From the NCBI GenBank assembly GCA_024640255.1, contig JAHEFI010000048.1, positions 44,063-108,062 of the forward strand: a DNA stretch of 64,000 nucleotides, in the 5' to 3' direction. This document shows, piece after piece, positions 18,640 to 27,876 of this stretch. This DNA is from Bacteroidota bacterium. Its GTDB lineage: Bacteria; Bacteroidota; Bacteroidia; Chitinophagales; Chitinophagaceae. The position numbers were made by a program, and so were the translations under genes. The notes under the pieces are model-generated. The model saw only the letters and a program-made list of their open reading frames with translations. It made no database searches and was not told the origin of the DNA. Numbering within the stretch: the stretch's first letter is position 1; each line of letters opens with the position of its first letter.

Positions 18640-19920
18640 ATGTCCACTTACCAAGAAACATTAGATTATTTATATGCCAAACTGCCTATGTATAATAGGA
18701 TTGGTGCTGCTGCTATTAAAAATAATTTAGACAATACCCTATCAATTTGTACTTACTTAGGTAATCCCGAGAAAAAATTTCCAACTATACATATTGCTGG
18801 CACCAATGGTAAGGGTTCTTCCAGTCATATGTTGGCTAGTATCTTTCAGGCTGCAGGGTACAAAACGGGTTTGTACACTTCTCCTCACTTATACGATTTT
18901 AGAGAAAGAATAAAAGTGAATGGACAAATGTGCCCAGAAACATTTGTAACCAGTTTCACTAATAAAGTAAAACCCATTATAGAAGAAATTGAACCTAGCT
19001 TTTTTGAAATCACGGTTGGCATGGCATTTGATTATTTTGCGCAAGAAAATTGTGATATCGCCATTATTGAAACGGGCTTAGGAGGTAGATTAGATAGCAC
19101 CAATGTGATTCAACCAATTCTAAGTTTAATCACCAATATTGGATGGGATCATATGGCTTTATTAGGTAATACCCTTCCAGAAATTGCTTCTGAAAAAGCC
19201 GGAATCATTAAATCTAATACACCAGTAGTCATTAGCGAAGTGATAGATGAAACAAAACCTGTTTTTGAAAAATTTGCAAGCGATAAAAACGCCCCAATAT
19301 ATTTTGCAGAAGACTTTATTGAATTCAAATCATTTACCAATCATTGGACTTACGCACAGTTTGATTACGATACAATTTCTGTGAATTGCGATTTACCTGG
19401 AAGATACCAATATAAAAATATCAGAGGCGTTTTACAATGCGTTCATTTATTAAGAGCAATGGGCTGGAATTTACAAGAGGAAATTGTTTTAAAAGCTTTC
19501 CAACAAATTAAATTAACTACTGGCTTAATGGGAAGATGGGAATGTTTACAAGAAAGCCCCAAATTATTTTTAGATGTAGCCCATAATGAGCATGGCATGT
19601 ATGCTTTATTAGATCAATTAGCTACCCTAAGTTTTAATCATTTACATATTATCACAGGAATGGTGAAAGACAAGGATGTGGATGCAGTATTGGGTATGCT
19701 TCCAAAAGAGGCAAGCTTTTACTTTTCCAATGCACATATTCCCAGAGCATTACCTGCTGCAGAACTAGCGGAGAAAGCAAAAAACATTGGTATTCATGGC
19801 TTAGTCTTTGACAATGTCAATGAAGCCATTACTGCAGCCAATAAAAATGCCCATCCAAATGATTTAATCATTGTAATGGGCAGTATTTTCTTAGTAGCAG
19901 AAGTATCTCGTACTTCATAG
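18640..19920 (+). CDS. folC: Folylpolyglutamate/dihydrofolate synthase FolC
   Basis: A 426-residue Mur-ligase-type enzyme that adds glutamate to folates and, in most bacteria, also forms dihydrofolate from dihydropteroate. The ATP loop is HIAGTNGKGSSSH at about 51-62; other family segments are TSPHLYDFRERI, ETGLGGRLDSTN and NIGWDHMALLG, and the C-terminal domain has LDVAHNEHGM. The length is normal. The stop codon lies inside the first copy of a 20-base direct repeat that continues into the intergenic hairpin, so the last residues may have been shaped by that element. Confidence 0.95.
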   Translation: MSTYQETLDYLYAKLPMYNRIGAAAIKNNLDNTLSICTYLGNPEKKFPTIHIAGTNGKGSSSHMLASIFQAAGYKTGLYTSPHLYDFRERIKVNGQMCPETFVTSFTNKVKPIIEEIEPSFFEITVGMAFDYFAQENCDIAIIETGLGGRLDSTNVIQPILSLITNIGWDHMALLGNTLPEIASEKAGIIKSNTPVVISEVIDETKPVFEKFASDKNAPIYFAEDFIEFKSFTNHWTYAQFDYDTISVNCDLPGRYQYKNIRGVLQCVHLLRAMGWNLQEEIVLKAFQQIKLTTGLMGRWECLQESPKLFLDVAHNEHGMYALLDQLATLSFNHLHIITGMVKDKDVDAVLGMLPKEASFYFSNAHIPRALPAAELAEKAKNIGIHGLVFDNVNEAITAANKNAHPNDLIIVMGSIFLVAEVSRTS

Positions 19921-19955
19921 TTGATTCTCCCGATATTCATAGTTGAGTCTCCCGA
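19914..19955. repeat. Two 20-base tandem repeats over the folC stop codon
   Basis: A 20-base unit (TTCATAGTTGA, one variable base, TCTCCCGA) occurs at 19914-19933 and again at 19936-19955 with one mismatch and a period of 22 bases. Copy 1 contains the folC stop codon; copy 2 provides the left arm of the following hairpin. This looks like a local duplication of a hairpin arm. Confidence 0.75.
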
Positions 19956-19969
19956 AGGGGACTCGACTA
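19940..19969. terminator. Hairpin between convergent folC and the YfiT-like gene
   Basis: The stem is formed by AGTTGAGTCTCCC (19941-19953) and GGGGACTCGACT (19957-19968) with a GAA loop, one bulge and a G-U pair. It has no T-run on either side, so termination would have to rely on the stem. The arm GAGTCTCCC recurs in other intergenic hairpins of this window. Confidence 0.6.
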
Positions 19970-20494
19970 CCATCCTTTCTCTTCTCTCAAAGTAGTAATA
20001 TGGGCAACATGATGTTTACCATGCCAAGCGTATACAGCAAACAAATCCCATAAACTTACTTCTGCATTTCTGCCAGAATGAAATATTTTTCTTTGCCATT
20101 GCTCCTCTGTTAAACTATCTAATAAATTAGCCCATCTTTCATGCAATGCAAATAACAAAGTAATTGAATAATTAATTGGTGTATCCAATGCATCTGCCAT
20201 AGACACCCATGCATTTTCATCATAGGCTTTAATAGTAGGCACTTCTTCTGTTAAACCATGCTTGAATCTTGCAAATGCATTCATATGACTATCTGCAATA
20301 TGATGTACCAATTGCTGAACCTTCCATCCACCCTCTCTATAAGGTGTTTGAATCTGAGCTGCATCTAAATTTTGAATAGCCATCTCCAAATCTTTAGGCA
20401 AGTGGCGTAAATCACTCACCCATTTGTTTTTTTGAGCTTCAGAATATGGGGCAGTTTCGTACTTGCCAATCGGATACCTTGGATCTTTTGTCAT
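19967..20494 (-). CDS. YfiT/BstA-like DinB-fold metal-dependent enzyme
   Basis: A 175-residue four-helix protein of the DinB superfamily, closest to the YfiT group. It has the metal-binding histidines of that group: the HHIADSHMN segment (H64/H65) and the YAWHGKHHVAHI segment (H158, H161/H162). Relatives transfer bacillithiol or act as metal-dependent hydrolases. Whether this organism makes bacillithiol cannot be seen here. The start is the ATG at 20494; the ABC ATPase gene lies 10 bases upstream on the same strand. Confidence 0.85.
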   Translation of the reverse strand: MTKDPRYPIGKYETAPYSEAQKNKWVSDLRHLPKDLEMAIQNLDAAQIQTPYREGGWKVQQLVHHIADSHMNAFARFKHGLTEEVPTIKAYDENAWVSMADALDTPINYSITLLFALHERWANLLDSLTEEQWQRKIFHSGRNAEVSLWDLFAVYAWHGKHHVAHITTLREEKGW

Positions 20495-20504
20495 AATATT
20501 TATT

Positions 20505-21269
20505 TTAATCTTCTCTTAATGCTTTACCTGTTTTATGAATGAATACATCTTCTAAATTGGCCATTTTAACTTCTTTGGTTTTTTCAAATCCAGAAGCAAC
20601 TAGTTCATCTATTAATTCATTAGGAGTATTGATGGCAATAATTTCTCCGCTATCAATAATGGCAACTCTATCACATAATACTTCAGCTTCATCCATATAG
20701 TGCGTAGTAATAATTACTGTCGTGCCTTGTTGTCTAATTTCTTTGATTAATTCCCATAAATTTCTTCTTGCTTGAGGATCCAATCCTGTTGTTGGTTCGT
20801 CTAAGAAAATAATTTTTGGATGATTAATTAAAGTGGTTGCTATAGAAAACCTTTGTTTTTGTCCTCCACTTAATTCTTTAAATTTTGATTTGGCTTTATC
20901 TACTAAGTTTACTTTTTCTAATAATGTAATTGGATCAATATTGGTTTGGTATAAACCCACAAACAATTCAATGAGTTCCACTAAATTTAAATTTGGATAA
21001 AAGCCAGCTGTTTGTAGTTGAACTCCAATGATTTTTTTAATAGACTCTGGATGGGTATCCAAGTTCAGACCATCCACTATAATATTACCCGACGTTTTTT
21101 CTCTGAGAGTTTCAATAATTTCTAAGGTAGTGGACTTGCCTGCCCCATTAGGTCCCAATAATCCAAAAATTTCTCCTTGATACACTTCAAAGCTAATGTC
21201 CTTAACTGCTTTGAAATCACCATAGTTTTTTACTAAATTTTGGACAGATATAATGGGTGTTTTTGACAT
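20505..21269 (-). CDS. ABC transporter ATP-binding protein
   Basis: A 254-residue ATPase from the ATG at 21269 (a TTG at 21287 would add six residues). Walker A is GPNGAGKST (39-47), the signature is LSGGQKQR, Walker B is IIFLDEPTTGLDP, and the H-loop is TTHYMDEAE. The arrangement is that of ABC-2 type exporters of the CcmA/NodI/DrrA group. No permease gene is adjacent: the next gene on the strand is the YfiT-like enzyme and the upstream gene is divergent purK. The partner must lie elsewhere, or the ATPase has another role. Confidence 0.92.
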   Translation of the reverse strand: MSKTPIISVQNLVKNYGDFKAVKDISFEVYQGEIFGLLGPNGAGKSTTLEIIETLREKTSGNIIVDGLNLDTHPESIKKIIGVQLQTAGFYPNLNLVELIELFVGLYQTNIDPITLLEKVNLVDKAKSKFKELSGGQKQRFSIATTLINHPKIIFLDEPTTGLDPQARRNLWELIKEIRQQGTTVIITTHYMDEAEVLCDRVAIIDSGEIIAINTPNELIDELVASGFEKTKEVKMANLEDVFIHKTGKALRED

Positions 21270-21350
21270 AGACTTCGATAAGTTCAAACAAATTTAAAGC
21301 ATTGTACCTTATCTTTGTTAAAAGCTCATTTAATTTATAAACAGTATCAA

Positions 21351-22469
21351 ATGAAGGTAGGTATACTTGGAGGCGGTCAATTGGGAAGAATGCTTTTACA
21401 GGCAGCTGCTAATTACGATGTACAAACCTATGTTTTGGAAAAAGATAATAACTGTCCTGCAGCGCATCTATGTCATCATTTCAGTTTTGGCGATATCCAA
21501 GACTTTGATACAGTGTATCAATTTGGAAAACAATTAGACGCTTTAACCATAGAAATAGAAGCGGTAAATGTGGATGCTTTAGAACAATTAGAAAAAGAAG
21601 GCGTAAAAGTATATCCTACACCAGCGGCTATTAGAATTATCAAGAATAAAATATTACAGAAGCAATTTTACGCCGATCAAGAAATCCCAACTTCTGCATT
21701 TCATATTACACAACACCGTTCCGACTTATTAAATTATATTAGCTTTTTACCTGCTGTACACAAATTAGGAGAAGGTGGTTATGATGGGAAAGGCGTTCAA
21801 GTTATAAATAACGAAGCAGAAATTGAATTGGGATTTAATGCACCAGCTGTATTAGAACAAAAAGTAAATATTACCAAAGAGATCGCTTTAATTGTTGCCA
21901 TGAATGCGCAAGGTGAAACAGTGATCTACCCTCCTGCTGAAATGATTTTTGATCCTGTATATAATTTATTAGATTATCAAATTAGTCCAGCAAAATTAGA
22001 AGAGAAACAATTATGGAAAGCACAAGCTATTGCTAGAAAAGTAGTAACGGGTTTGAAAAGCCCCGGCTTGTTTGCAGTAGAATTATTTATAGATCGTGAA
22101 GGAGATGTTTGGGTAAATGAAACAGCCCCAAGAGTGCATAATAGCGGGCATCATACTATTGAAGCCAATTATAGTAGTCAGTACGATATGCTTTGGAGAA
22201 TCTTATTAGGCTTACCATTAGGCAATCCCAATGAAATCTTGCCTTCTGCTATTGTAAATTTAATTGGCGCTGAAGGTTTTAGTGGCAATGTTATTTATGA
22301 AGGATTAGAGGAGGTATTAAAAATGGACAATGTATTTGTGCATTTATATGGCAAATTACAAACCAAGCCGGGTCGCAAAATGGGACATGTAACTATTATT
22401 AGTAAAGACTATTTAGACCTAACGCACAAAGCCAATAAAATTAAACATACTTTAAAAGTAATTGCTTAA
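21351..22469 (+). CDS. purK: 5-(carboxyamino)imidazole ribonucleotide synthase PurK
   Basis: A 372-residue ATP-grasp enzyme of purine synthesis that carboxylates AIR to N5-CAIR using ATP and bicarbonate. It begins at the ATG 21351 with KVGILGGGQLGRMLLQAA; the further frame upstream starts at a TTG and is not typical of the family. Family segments include HKLGEGGYDGKGVQV and ETAPRVHNSGHHTIEA. Its usual partner purE, which uses the product, is not next to it. A TATCTTTG box at 21310-21317 is a plausible -7 element. The 3' end overlaps the convergent DUF3078 gene by 4 bases. Confidence 0.96.
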   Translation: MKVGILGGGQLGRMLLQAAANYDVQTYVLEKDNNCPAAHLCHHFSFGDIQDFDTVYQFGKQLDALTIEIEAVNVDALEQLEKEGVKVYPTPAAIRIIKNKILQKQFYADQEIPTSAFHITQHRSDLLNYISFLPAVHKLGEGGYDGKGVQVINNEAEIELGFNAPAVLEQKVNITKEIALIVAMNAQGETVIYPPAEMIFDPVYNLLDYQISPAKLEEKQLWKAQAIARKVVTGLKSPGLFAVELFIDREGDVWVNETAPRVHNSGHHTIEANYSSQYDMLWRILLGLPLGNPNEILPSAIVNLIGAEGFSGNVIYEGLEEVLKMDNVFVHLYGKLQTKPGRKMGHVTIISKDYLDLTHKANKIKHTLKVIA

Positions 22470-23449
22470 TTCGTACTCATTGCTTTCATTACAGTTGGAA
22501 TAACTTTCTTCTTTTGTTGCAAATTCTTAGTGTAACCAATACCTATGATACTTTTCACTTGAAGCCCTGGAGATTTTTTAAGTGGGCCAAAGATGCGAAT
22601 CTTATCATCATAGATTAAATCTAAATTATACGTAGCAGATAAATTCTTCAATATTTTAAAAGTAAACATATTGGTCATATACAAATTAATATTCTCAGGC
22701 TTATTATAATAGTTAGAGAAGAAATCTGCACGACCTCTGTAAGTCACATTAGGTGCAATAGTATTATTGTAATTAACTGTTACAAATAAACCGGTCTCTC
22801 TATTTATTTTTTGTCCAGGCTGTACACCATATTTTCCCAAGGCAGAAAGTTTTTCATTCAAAACCAAGGTTGTTCTTGAAGTAACCGGAGAAAAGAAAAT
22901 AGATAAGGTATTGTCTGGTTTATAATCCAAACCGGCAGAAAGAATAATATAAGCAGGAGATAAAAAACTTGAAGTAAAAACCGGTGTAGCTCCAAAACTA
23001 TAACCGTCAAAAAATTGAGAACGGAAATTGAATAAACCTGAAACATACCATACGCCAGTGGTGTCAATTTTATAGCCATACTTGCTTAAGTAATCAACAC
23101 GGTCATCATTTTTACGACCTCCCAAGGAAGTAGATTGTACAAAACCTAGGTTTACATCTAAGTTATTATCCCAACCATGTCTATCTTTCTTGAAAAAAGT
23201 AAAGTAATTGAAATAGCTATTAATAGCCATATTAAAATTATCACCCCCGGCTGCCCAATTGCTTAAAGAACTCTGAGATAGGTTAAAATTATACATACCA
23301 CCCTGCTTCCAGTTCCAAATAGACGTGTCAGCATCTTTTTTAATGCTTCTAGAGGTTTCTGATCGTAATTTAAGTAAGGTTAAATCTTGGGAAAATAAAC
23401 TACTAAAACCAAAAATGAACAGCACCAACAAGGGGGATCTTCGCATCAT
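22466..23449 (-). CDS. DUF3078-family outer-membrane-type protein
   Basis: A 327-residue exported protein with a signal peptide ending LFSQ at residues 18-21. The first part has the DUF3078 hallmark (WNWKQGGMYNFNLSQSSLSNWAAGGDN) and the rest shows alternating strands rich in aromatic and Asn residues, as in outer-membrane beta-barrels. Function unknown; members are common in Bacteroidota. It is transcribed alone, convergent with purK and divergent from miaB. Confidence 0.87.
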   Translation of the reverse strand: MMRRSPLLVLFIFGFSSLFSQDLTLLKLRSETSRSIKKDADTSIWNWKQGGMYNFNLSQSSLSNWAAGGDNFNMAINSYFNYFTFFKKDRHGWDNNLDVNLGFVQSTSLGGRKNDDRVDYLSKYGYKIDTTGVWYVSGLFNFRSQFFDGYSFGATPVFTSSFLSPAYIILSAGLDYKPDNTLSIFFSPVTSRTTLVLNEKLSALGKYGVQPGQKINRETGLFVTVNYNNTIAPNVTYRGRADFFSNYYNKPENINLYMTNMFTFKILKNLSATYNLDLIYDDKIRIFGPLKKSPGLQVKSIIGIGYTKNLQQKKKVIPTVMKAMSTN

Positions 23450-23500
23450 TGCTATTTTTTACAAAGATATTCTAGAAAGCGCTTAATTAGGTCTGACAAG

Positions 23501-23532
23501 TTGACATATTATTGAATTTTACGTTAAATTTG
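23501..23532 (+). promoter_or_regulatory. Bacteroidota-type promoter of miaB
   Basis: TTG at 23501-23503 and TAAATTTG at 23525-23532 are separated by 21 bases and match the primary-sigma consensus of Bacteroidota (TTG at -33, TAnnTTTG at -7). Transcription would start near 23538, giving a leader of about 15 bases to the ATG at 23553. Confidence 0.75.
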
Positions 23533-23552
23533 CAGCTCAAACAGCTTAACGA

Positions 23553-24974
23553 ATGGAACTATACGCTACAGGGGCAAGAGTGCATGATGAAAATAGACAA
23601 GGCGAAGCATATTTATCTGAAAGAAAAGACAGAAAATTTGATCAATTTTTCTACATTGAAAGCTATGGCTGTGCTATGAATTTTGCAGATAGCGAGGTAG
23701 TTGCATCTATTTTAGAAGAGAATGGATTTGGAAGTACTAGAGATGTGGAAGCTGCTGATTTAATCCTAGTAAATACTTGTTCTGTTAGAGAAAAAGCCGA
23801 ACAAACCGTAAGAAAGCGCTTAACCGAATTCAAGAAATTGAAGAAAGCCAAACCAGGTTTATTGGTGGGTATTTTAGGTTGTATGGCGGAAAGATTAAAA
23901 TCAAAATTACTAGAAGAAGAAAGATTGGTGGACATTGTTGTGGGTCCAGATGCTTATAGAACCCTACCCGACTTAATCAAAGAAGCTGGTACTGGACAAA
24001 AAGCGGTGAATGTAATTTTAAGCAGGGACGAAACTTATGGAGATATTGCTCCAGTTAGATTAGGAGGTAATGGCATTTGTGGATTTGTTTCCATAATGCG
24101 TGGCTGCAATAATATGTGCAGTTTTTGTGTGGTTCCATTTACTAGAGGTCGTGAAAGAAGCAGAGACGCTTATAGTATTATTGCAGAAGCAAGAGACTTA
24201 TTTGAAAACGGATATAGAGAAGTTACTTTATTAGGCCAAAACGTAGACAGTTACTATTGGAACAATCCTGAAACCAATGAGTCTGTAACTTTTGCCGCCC
24301 TATTGGCTTCTGTAGCTGAAATAGATTCAAGCTTAAGAGTAAGATTTAGTACTTCACACCCAAAAGATATAACAGACGAAGTATTGTTCACTATGGCCAA
24401 GTACCATAATATCTGTGACTATATTCACTTACCTGTACAAAGTGGTAGTTCAAGAATGTTACAATTAATGAACCGTACTTATACCAGAGAATGGTATTTA
24501 GCTAAAGTAGCACGCATTAGAGAAATCATTCCTGATTGCGGCATATCATCAGATATTATTGCAGGATTTTGTACCGAAACTGAAGAAGATCATCAAGAAA
24601 CATTAAGCTTAATGGATATTGCACAATATGATTTAAGTTATATGTATTTCTATTCTGAAAGACCAGGCACATTGGCTGCAAAAAGATATGAAGATGATAT
24701 ACCAGAAGAAGTAAAGAAAAGAAGATTGCAAGAAATTGTCGACAAACAATGGATATTATCCAACGAGAGTAATAAAAGAGATGTTGGTAAAACATTTGAA
24801 GTGTTGATTGAAGGTGAAAGTAAAAAAAGTGATCAAGATTGGATGGGTAGAAATAGTCAAGGTAAAGTAGTCGTGTTTCCTAAAGAGCAGAACAACTTAC
24901 AAAAAGGTGATTATGCTATGGTAACGGTAACTCATTTTACAAAAGGCACTTTAATTGGTGCACTAAAAAAATAA
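23553..24974 (+). CDS. miaB: tRNA-2-methylthio-N6-dimethylallyladenosine synthase MiaB
   Basis: A 473-residue radical SAM methylthiotransferase that adds a methylthio group to i6A37 of tRNAs reading UNN codons. The N-terminal UPF0004 domain holds the auxiliary cluster cysteines C40, C76 and C110. The radical SAM cluster is C185xxxC189xxC192 ([10 protein letters not shown]), and a TRAM domain ends the protein (about 405-470). The start has a good promoter 20 bases upstream. The AAA+ regulator gene follows after 6 bases. Confidence 0.97.
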   Translation: MELYATGARVHDENRQGEAYLSERKDRKFDQFFYIESYGCAMNFADSEVVASILEENGFGSTRDVEAADLILVNTCSVREKAEQTVRKRLTEFKKLKKAKPGLLVGILGCMAERLKSKLLEEERLVDIVVGPDAYRTLPDLIKEAGTGQKAVNVILSRDETYGDIAPVRLGGNGICGFVSIMRGCNNMCSFCVVPFTRGRERSRDAYSIIAEARDLFENGYREVTLLGQNVDSYYWNNPETNESVTFAALLASVAEIDSSLRVRFSTSHPKDITDEVLFTMAKYHNICDYIHLPVQSGSSRMLQLMNRTYTREWYLAKVARIREIIPDCGISSDIIAGFCTETEEDHQETLSLMDIAQYDLSYMYFYSERPGTLAAKRYEDDIPEEVKKRRLQEIVDKQWILSNESNKRDVGKTFEVLIEGESKKSDQDWMGRNSQGKVVVFPKEQNNLQKGDYAMVTVTHFTKGTLIGALKK

Positions 24975-24980
24975 AAGATT

Positions 24981-26228
24981 ATGGATTTACAAGCATTAAA
25001 AAACAGGTTTAGTATTATAGGCAATACGCCTTCACTAAACCATGCTTTAAATACAGCAGAGCAAGTTGCCGCAACAGATTTAACCGTTCTAATTGTTGGT
25101 GAATCTGGTGTGGGTAAAGAAGTATTCTCTCAAATTATACACAGCCTTTCTGCAAGAAAACACAATCCGTTTATTGCCGTTAACTGTGGTGCTATTCCAG
25201 AAGGCACTATCGATTCTGAATTGTTTGGTCACGAGAAAGGATCTTTCACAGGCGCAGTGGATAGTAGAAAAGGCTATTTTGAAACAGTGAATGGTGGTAC
25301 CATTTTCTTAGATGAAATTGGTGAAATGCCATTGGGCACTCAAGCAAGATTGTTGCGTGTATTAGAAACGGGTGAATTTATTAGAGTAGGTTCATCAAAA
25401 GTGCAAAAAACAGATGTAAGAGTTATTGCTGCAACCAATAGAGAATTATTAGAGTTTACACAAAAAGGTAAGTTTAGAGAAGATTTATATTACAGATTGA
25501 ACACAGTGCCTATTCGTGTTCCAAGTTTAAGAGATAGAAAAGAAGATATTCCTTTATTGTTTAGAAAATTTGTAGTTGATTTTGCAGAGAAATATAAAAC
25601 CAAGCCTATTTTTTTAGACGAAGCCGCAAGAAATTTATTGACTACTTATTCTTGGCCAGGCAATGTGCGTGAATTAAAAAATATGGCGGAACAAATTTCT
25701 GTATTAAGTAAATCCGAACATATTGATGCGGATGCGCTTGCTGCATTCTTGCCAAAACCACAGGATCAAAACAGATCCCTTATCACAGGGGCTACTCCTG
25801 TAGGTGAGTTTGCTAATGAAAGAGAAATTTTGTACAAGCTTTTCTTTGATATGAAGAAAGATGTGAATGAATTAAAGAAAATGTTTTTTGAGATTCTACA
25901 AAATCCCAATATTGCACAACAAGGACATAATTTTTCAAGAGATGCTATTTTAAATGATTTAAAAGAAGATTTAGGGCCAGCCACTATTCAAAACAATAGT
26001 TTACCCGCTCCAGTTCCAGTTATTCAGAACCATCCAGTCATTTTAGATAATGAGATTCCGACGCATTATGAAATTGACGAGTCTTTGAACATCATGGATA
26101 AAGAAAAAGAGTTAATTTTAAAAGCATTAAAGAAGCATAAAGGAAGAAGAAAAGATGCTTCTACCGATTTAGGAATAAGTGAAAGAACCTTGTACAGAAA
26201 AATTAAAGAATACGACATTGAAGAATAA
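24981..26228 (+). CDS. Sigma54-interaction AAA+ transcriptional regulator without receiver domain
   Basis: A 415-residue regulator. The AAA+ domain starts almost at the N-terminus: Walker A is GESGVGKE (40-47), the sigma54-contacting loop is GSFTGA (87-92, with Ser where GAFTGA is canonical), followed by GTIFLDEIGEMPL and the arginine-finger region FREDLYYRLN. A linker of about 130 residues leads to a Fis-type helix-turn-helix at the end (KDASTDLGISERTLYRKIKEY). There is no receiver, PAS or GAF domain, so the input signal is unclear. It sits between miaB and lptE in one operon. Confidence 0.9.
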   Translation: MDLQALKNRFSIIGNTPSLNHALNTAEQVAATDLTVLIVGESGVGKEVFSQIIHSLSARKHNPFIAVNCGAIPEGTIDSELFGHEKGSFTGAVDSRKGYFETVNGGTIFLDEIGEMPLGTQARLLRVLETGEFIRVGSSKVQKTDVRVIAATNRELLEFTQKGKFREDLYYRLNTVPIRVPSLRDRKEDIPLLFRKFVVDFAEKYKTKPIFLDEAARNLLTTYSWPGNVRELKNMAEQISVLSKSEHIDADALAAFLPKPQDQNRSLITGATPVGEFANEREILYKLFFDMKKDVNELKKMFFEILQNPNIAQQGHNFSRDAILNDLKEDLGPATIQNNSLPAPVPVIQNHPVILDNEIPTHYEIDESLNIMDKEKELILKALKKHKGRRKDASTDLGISERTLYRKIKEYDIEE

Positions 26229-26733
26229 TGTATCTATATTAAGATTGATAATTGTTTTTTTAGCTACCACCCTACTCAGTAGCTGTGGAATTTATAGCTT
26301 CAAAGATGCTGTCATTCCAGATAATGTAAAGACCATTAAAATTGGCTTTATTGAAAACAAGGCTAGATATGTGAATCCTCAACTAGCTCCTTTGTTAACC
26401 GACAAATTGCAACAAAAAATCATTAGTCAAACAAAGCTAACTAGAACCAATAGTGATGATGCCCATTATCAAATTTTTGCTACCATCACTAACTACGATC
26501 CTTCTCAAACAGTGGGTGTAAGCGAAAAACAAGCTAGCACCAATAGATTAACTGTGACTGTGCATGTAGTATTAAAGAAAACATTAGATAATAAAGAACA
26601 AGAATTTGATGTAAGTAGAAACTTTGATTTTTCAGCTAATTTGAGTTTAAGTCAGGCCGAAGCACAATTAATGGAAGATATTGTACGTAATATAAGTGAC
26701 GATATTTTTAATCAAATTTTTTCAAATTGGTAG
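26218..26733 (+). CDS. lptE: LptE-like lipopolysaccharide assembly lipoprotein
   Basis: A 171-residue outer-membrane lipoprotein, probably the LptE partner of LptD in LPS insertion. Starting at the TTG 26218 gives MKNNVSILRL, a hydrophobic stretch and the lipobox LLSSC with the lipidated cysteine followed by GIYSF, a classic LptE beginning. The mature domain (TIKIGFIENKARYVNPQLAPLLTDKLQQKI, then AHYQIFATITNYDP) fits the Bacteroidota LptE family. The start overlaps the end of the AAA+ regulator by 11 bases, so translation is probably coupled. Confidence 0.87.
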   Translation: MKNNVSILRLIIVFLATTLLSSCGIYSFKDAVIPDNVKTIKIGFIENKARYVNPQLAPLLTDKLQQKIISQTKLTRTNSDDAHYQIFATITNYDPSQTVGVSEKQASTNRLTVTVHVVLKKTLDNKEQEFDVSRNFDFSANLSLSQAEAQLMEDIVRNISDDIFNQIFSNW

Positions 26734-26738
26734 TGAAT

Positions 26739-27455
26739 ATGAAGGAAGAAGCATTACAAAACTTGCTGACACAATGGACGGGTGCAACCAATTTTGAATC
26801 GGTTGAAACTAGTGTATTAGAAAAGATCAATCAGGAATATCCTTTTAGCCCAAGTAGCAACTTATTGCTGACTAAGAAATATCAAATAGAGGGATCTCCA
26901 CTTTTTGAAACTCAGTTACAAAAAACAACCCATTTTTTCCCTTCCGCTTTACATTTGAATCAATGGATTCAAACCAAGGTTTCGGAACTTGCCCAACAAG
27001 CTCCAGATAAATTGAGCAATTTACTTTCAGAGCAATTGGCCCAGTTTCAAGAACCCATCAAAGAAGAGCAATTGAGCTTTGAACACGAAGAGCACCCAAC
27101 CCTCCAAAAAGACTATTTTGCCGCTCAGGGCATTGATATTGACCTTAGCCGAATTCCACAGGATAAGTTCACTAAGCAACTTAGAAGCTTCACAGCATGG
27201 CTAAAAGTGCTAAAACATGCCGATTTAGAGCAAAATGCCCCAGAAACAGTGGAAGAACAGGAAAAATTGATCTCTGCCATTGCCGAAAAAGCCAATAAAG
27301 CCGAGGATGTAATTACTGAATCTATGGCTGAAATATGGGCTAAACAGGGCAATAAACGCAAGGCAATAGACACTTATTCTAAATTAAGTTTTATTTTTCC
27401 TGAAAAATCCGTTTATTTTGCGTCTCGTATAGAACAATTAAAACAAAAGAAATAA
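26739..27455 (+). CDS. Hypothetical protein with C-terminal TPR-like helices
   Basis: A 238-residue soluble protein from the ATG at 26739, directly after lptE. The sequence is acidic and helical. The last 50 residues (ESMAEIWAKQGNKRKAIDTYSKLSFIFP and on) look like one TPR hairpin. No signal peptide or catalytic motif is visible. Its stop codon overlaps the start of secG by one base (TAATG), so it is tightly linked to the secretion gene. The function is unknown; a scaffolding role in the envelope operon is only a guess. Confidence 0.75.
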   Translation: MKEEALQNLLTQWTGATNFESVETSVLEKINQEYPFSPSSNLLLTKKYQIEGSPLFETQLQKTTHFFPSALHLNQWIQTKVSELAQQAPDKLSNLLSEQLAQFQEPIKEEQLSFEHEEHPTLQKDYFAAQGIDIDLSRIPQDKFTKQLRSFTAWLKVLKHADLEQNAPETVEEQEKLISAIAEKANKAEDVITESMAEIWAKQGNKRKAIDTYSKLSFIFPEKSVYFASRIEQLKQKK

Positions 27456-27793
27456 TGATTACTTTATTTATCATATTGATTATTGCAGCTTGTGTAGGTT
27501 TAGGTTTTATGGTTTTAATCCAAAACCCCAAAGGTGGTGGCTTAAATGCTAATGTGGGTGGCTTAACCAACAATTTCATGGGTGTTAAGCAAACAACCGA
27601 CGTATTAGAAAAAGGTACTTGGATCTTCGCTACCGTAATTGCTGTTTTAGCAATGACTTCTACCATGTTCCTTAAAGGTGGTACAACTAGTTCTGAAAAA
27701 GGTATTTTAGACAAAGTGAACACTTCAACTACCACTACTCCAGCTCAAACTGCTCCAGTAGCTCCAGCTCCATTAGATTCTTCAAAGAAATAA
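27455..27793 (+). CDS. secG: Preprotein translocase subunit SecG
   Basis: A 112-residue membrane protein that supports SecYE during protein export. Two helices (about 2-20 and 53-72) flank the conserved cytoplasmic loop QNPKGGGLNANVGG. The C-terminal tail is a low-complexity Thr/Pro/Ala stretch, as often seen in Bacteroidota SecG. It is the last gene of the miaB-lptE run and is followed by a strong terminator. Confidence 0.93.
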   Translation: MITLFIILIIAACVGLGFMVLIQNPKGGGLNANVGGLTNNFMGVKQTTDVLEKGTWIFATVIAVLAMTSTMFLKGGTTSSEKGILDKVNTSTTTTPAQTAPVAPAPLDSSKK

Positions 27794-27830
27794 GCCAATT
27801 CTTAATAAATTTTTAGCTTAAAGCTATTTG

Positions 27831-27859
27831 TCCCCACCCCTCAAAAGGTGGGGATTTTT
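27831..27859 (+). terminator. Intrinsic terminator after secG
   Basis: TCCCCACC (27831-27838) pairs with GGTGGGGA (27847-27854) across an 8-base loop and is followed by a T-run at 27855-27859. It separates the miaB-secG operon from mltG. Confidence 0.85.
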
Positions 27860-27876
27860 ATTGTATTTTAGTTGTG

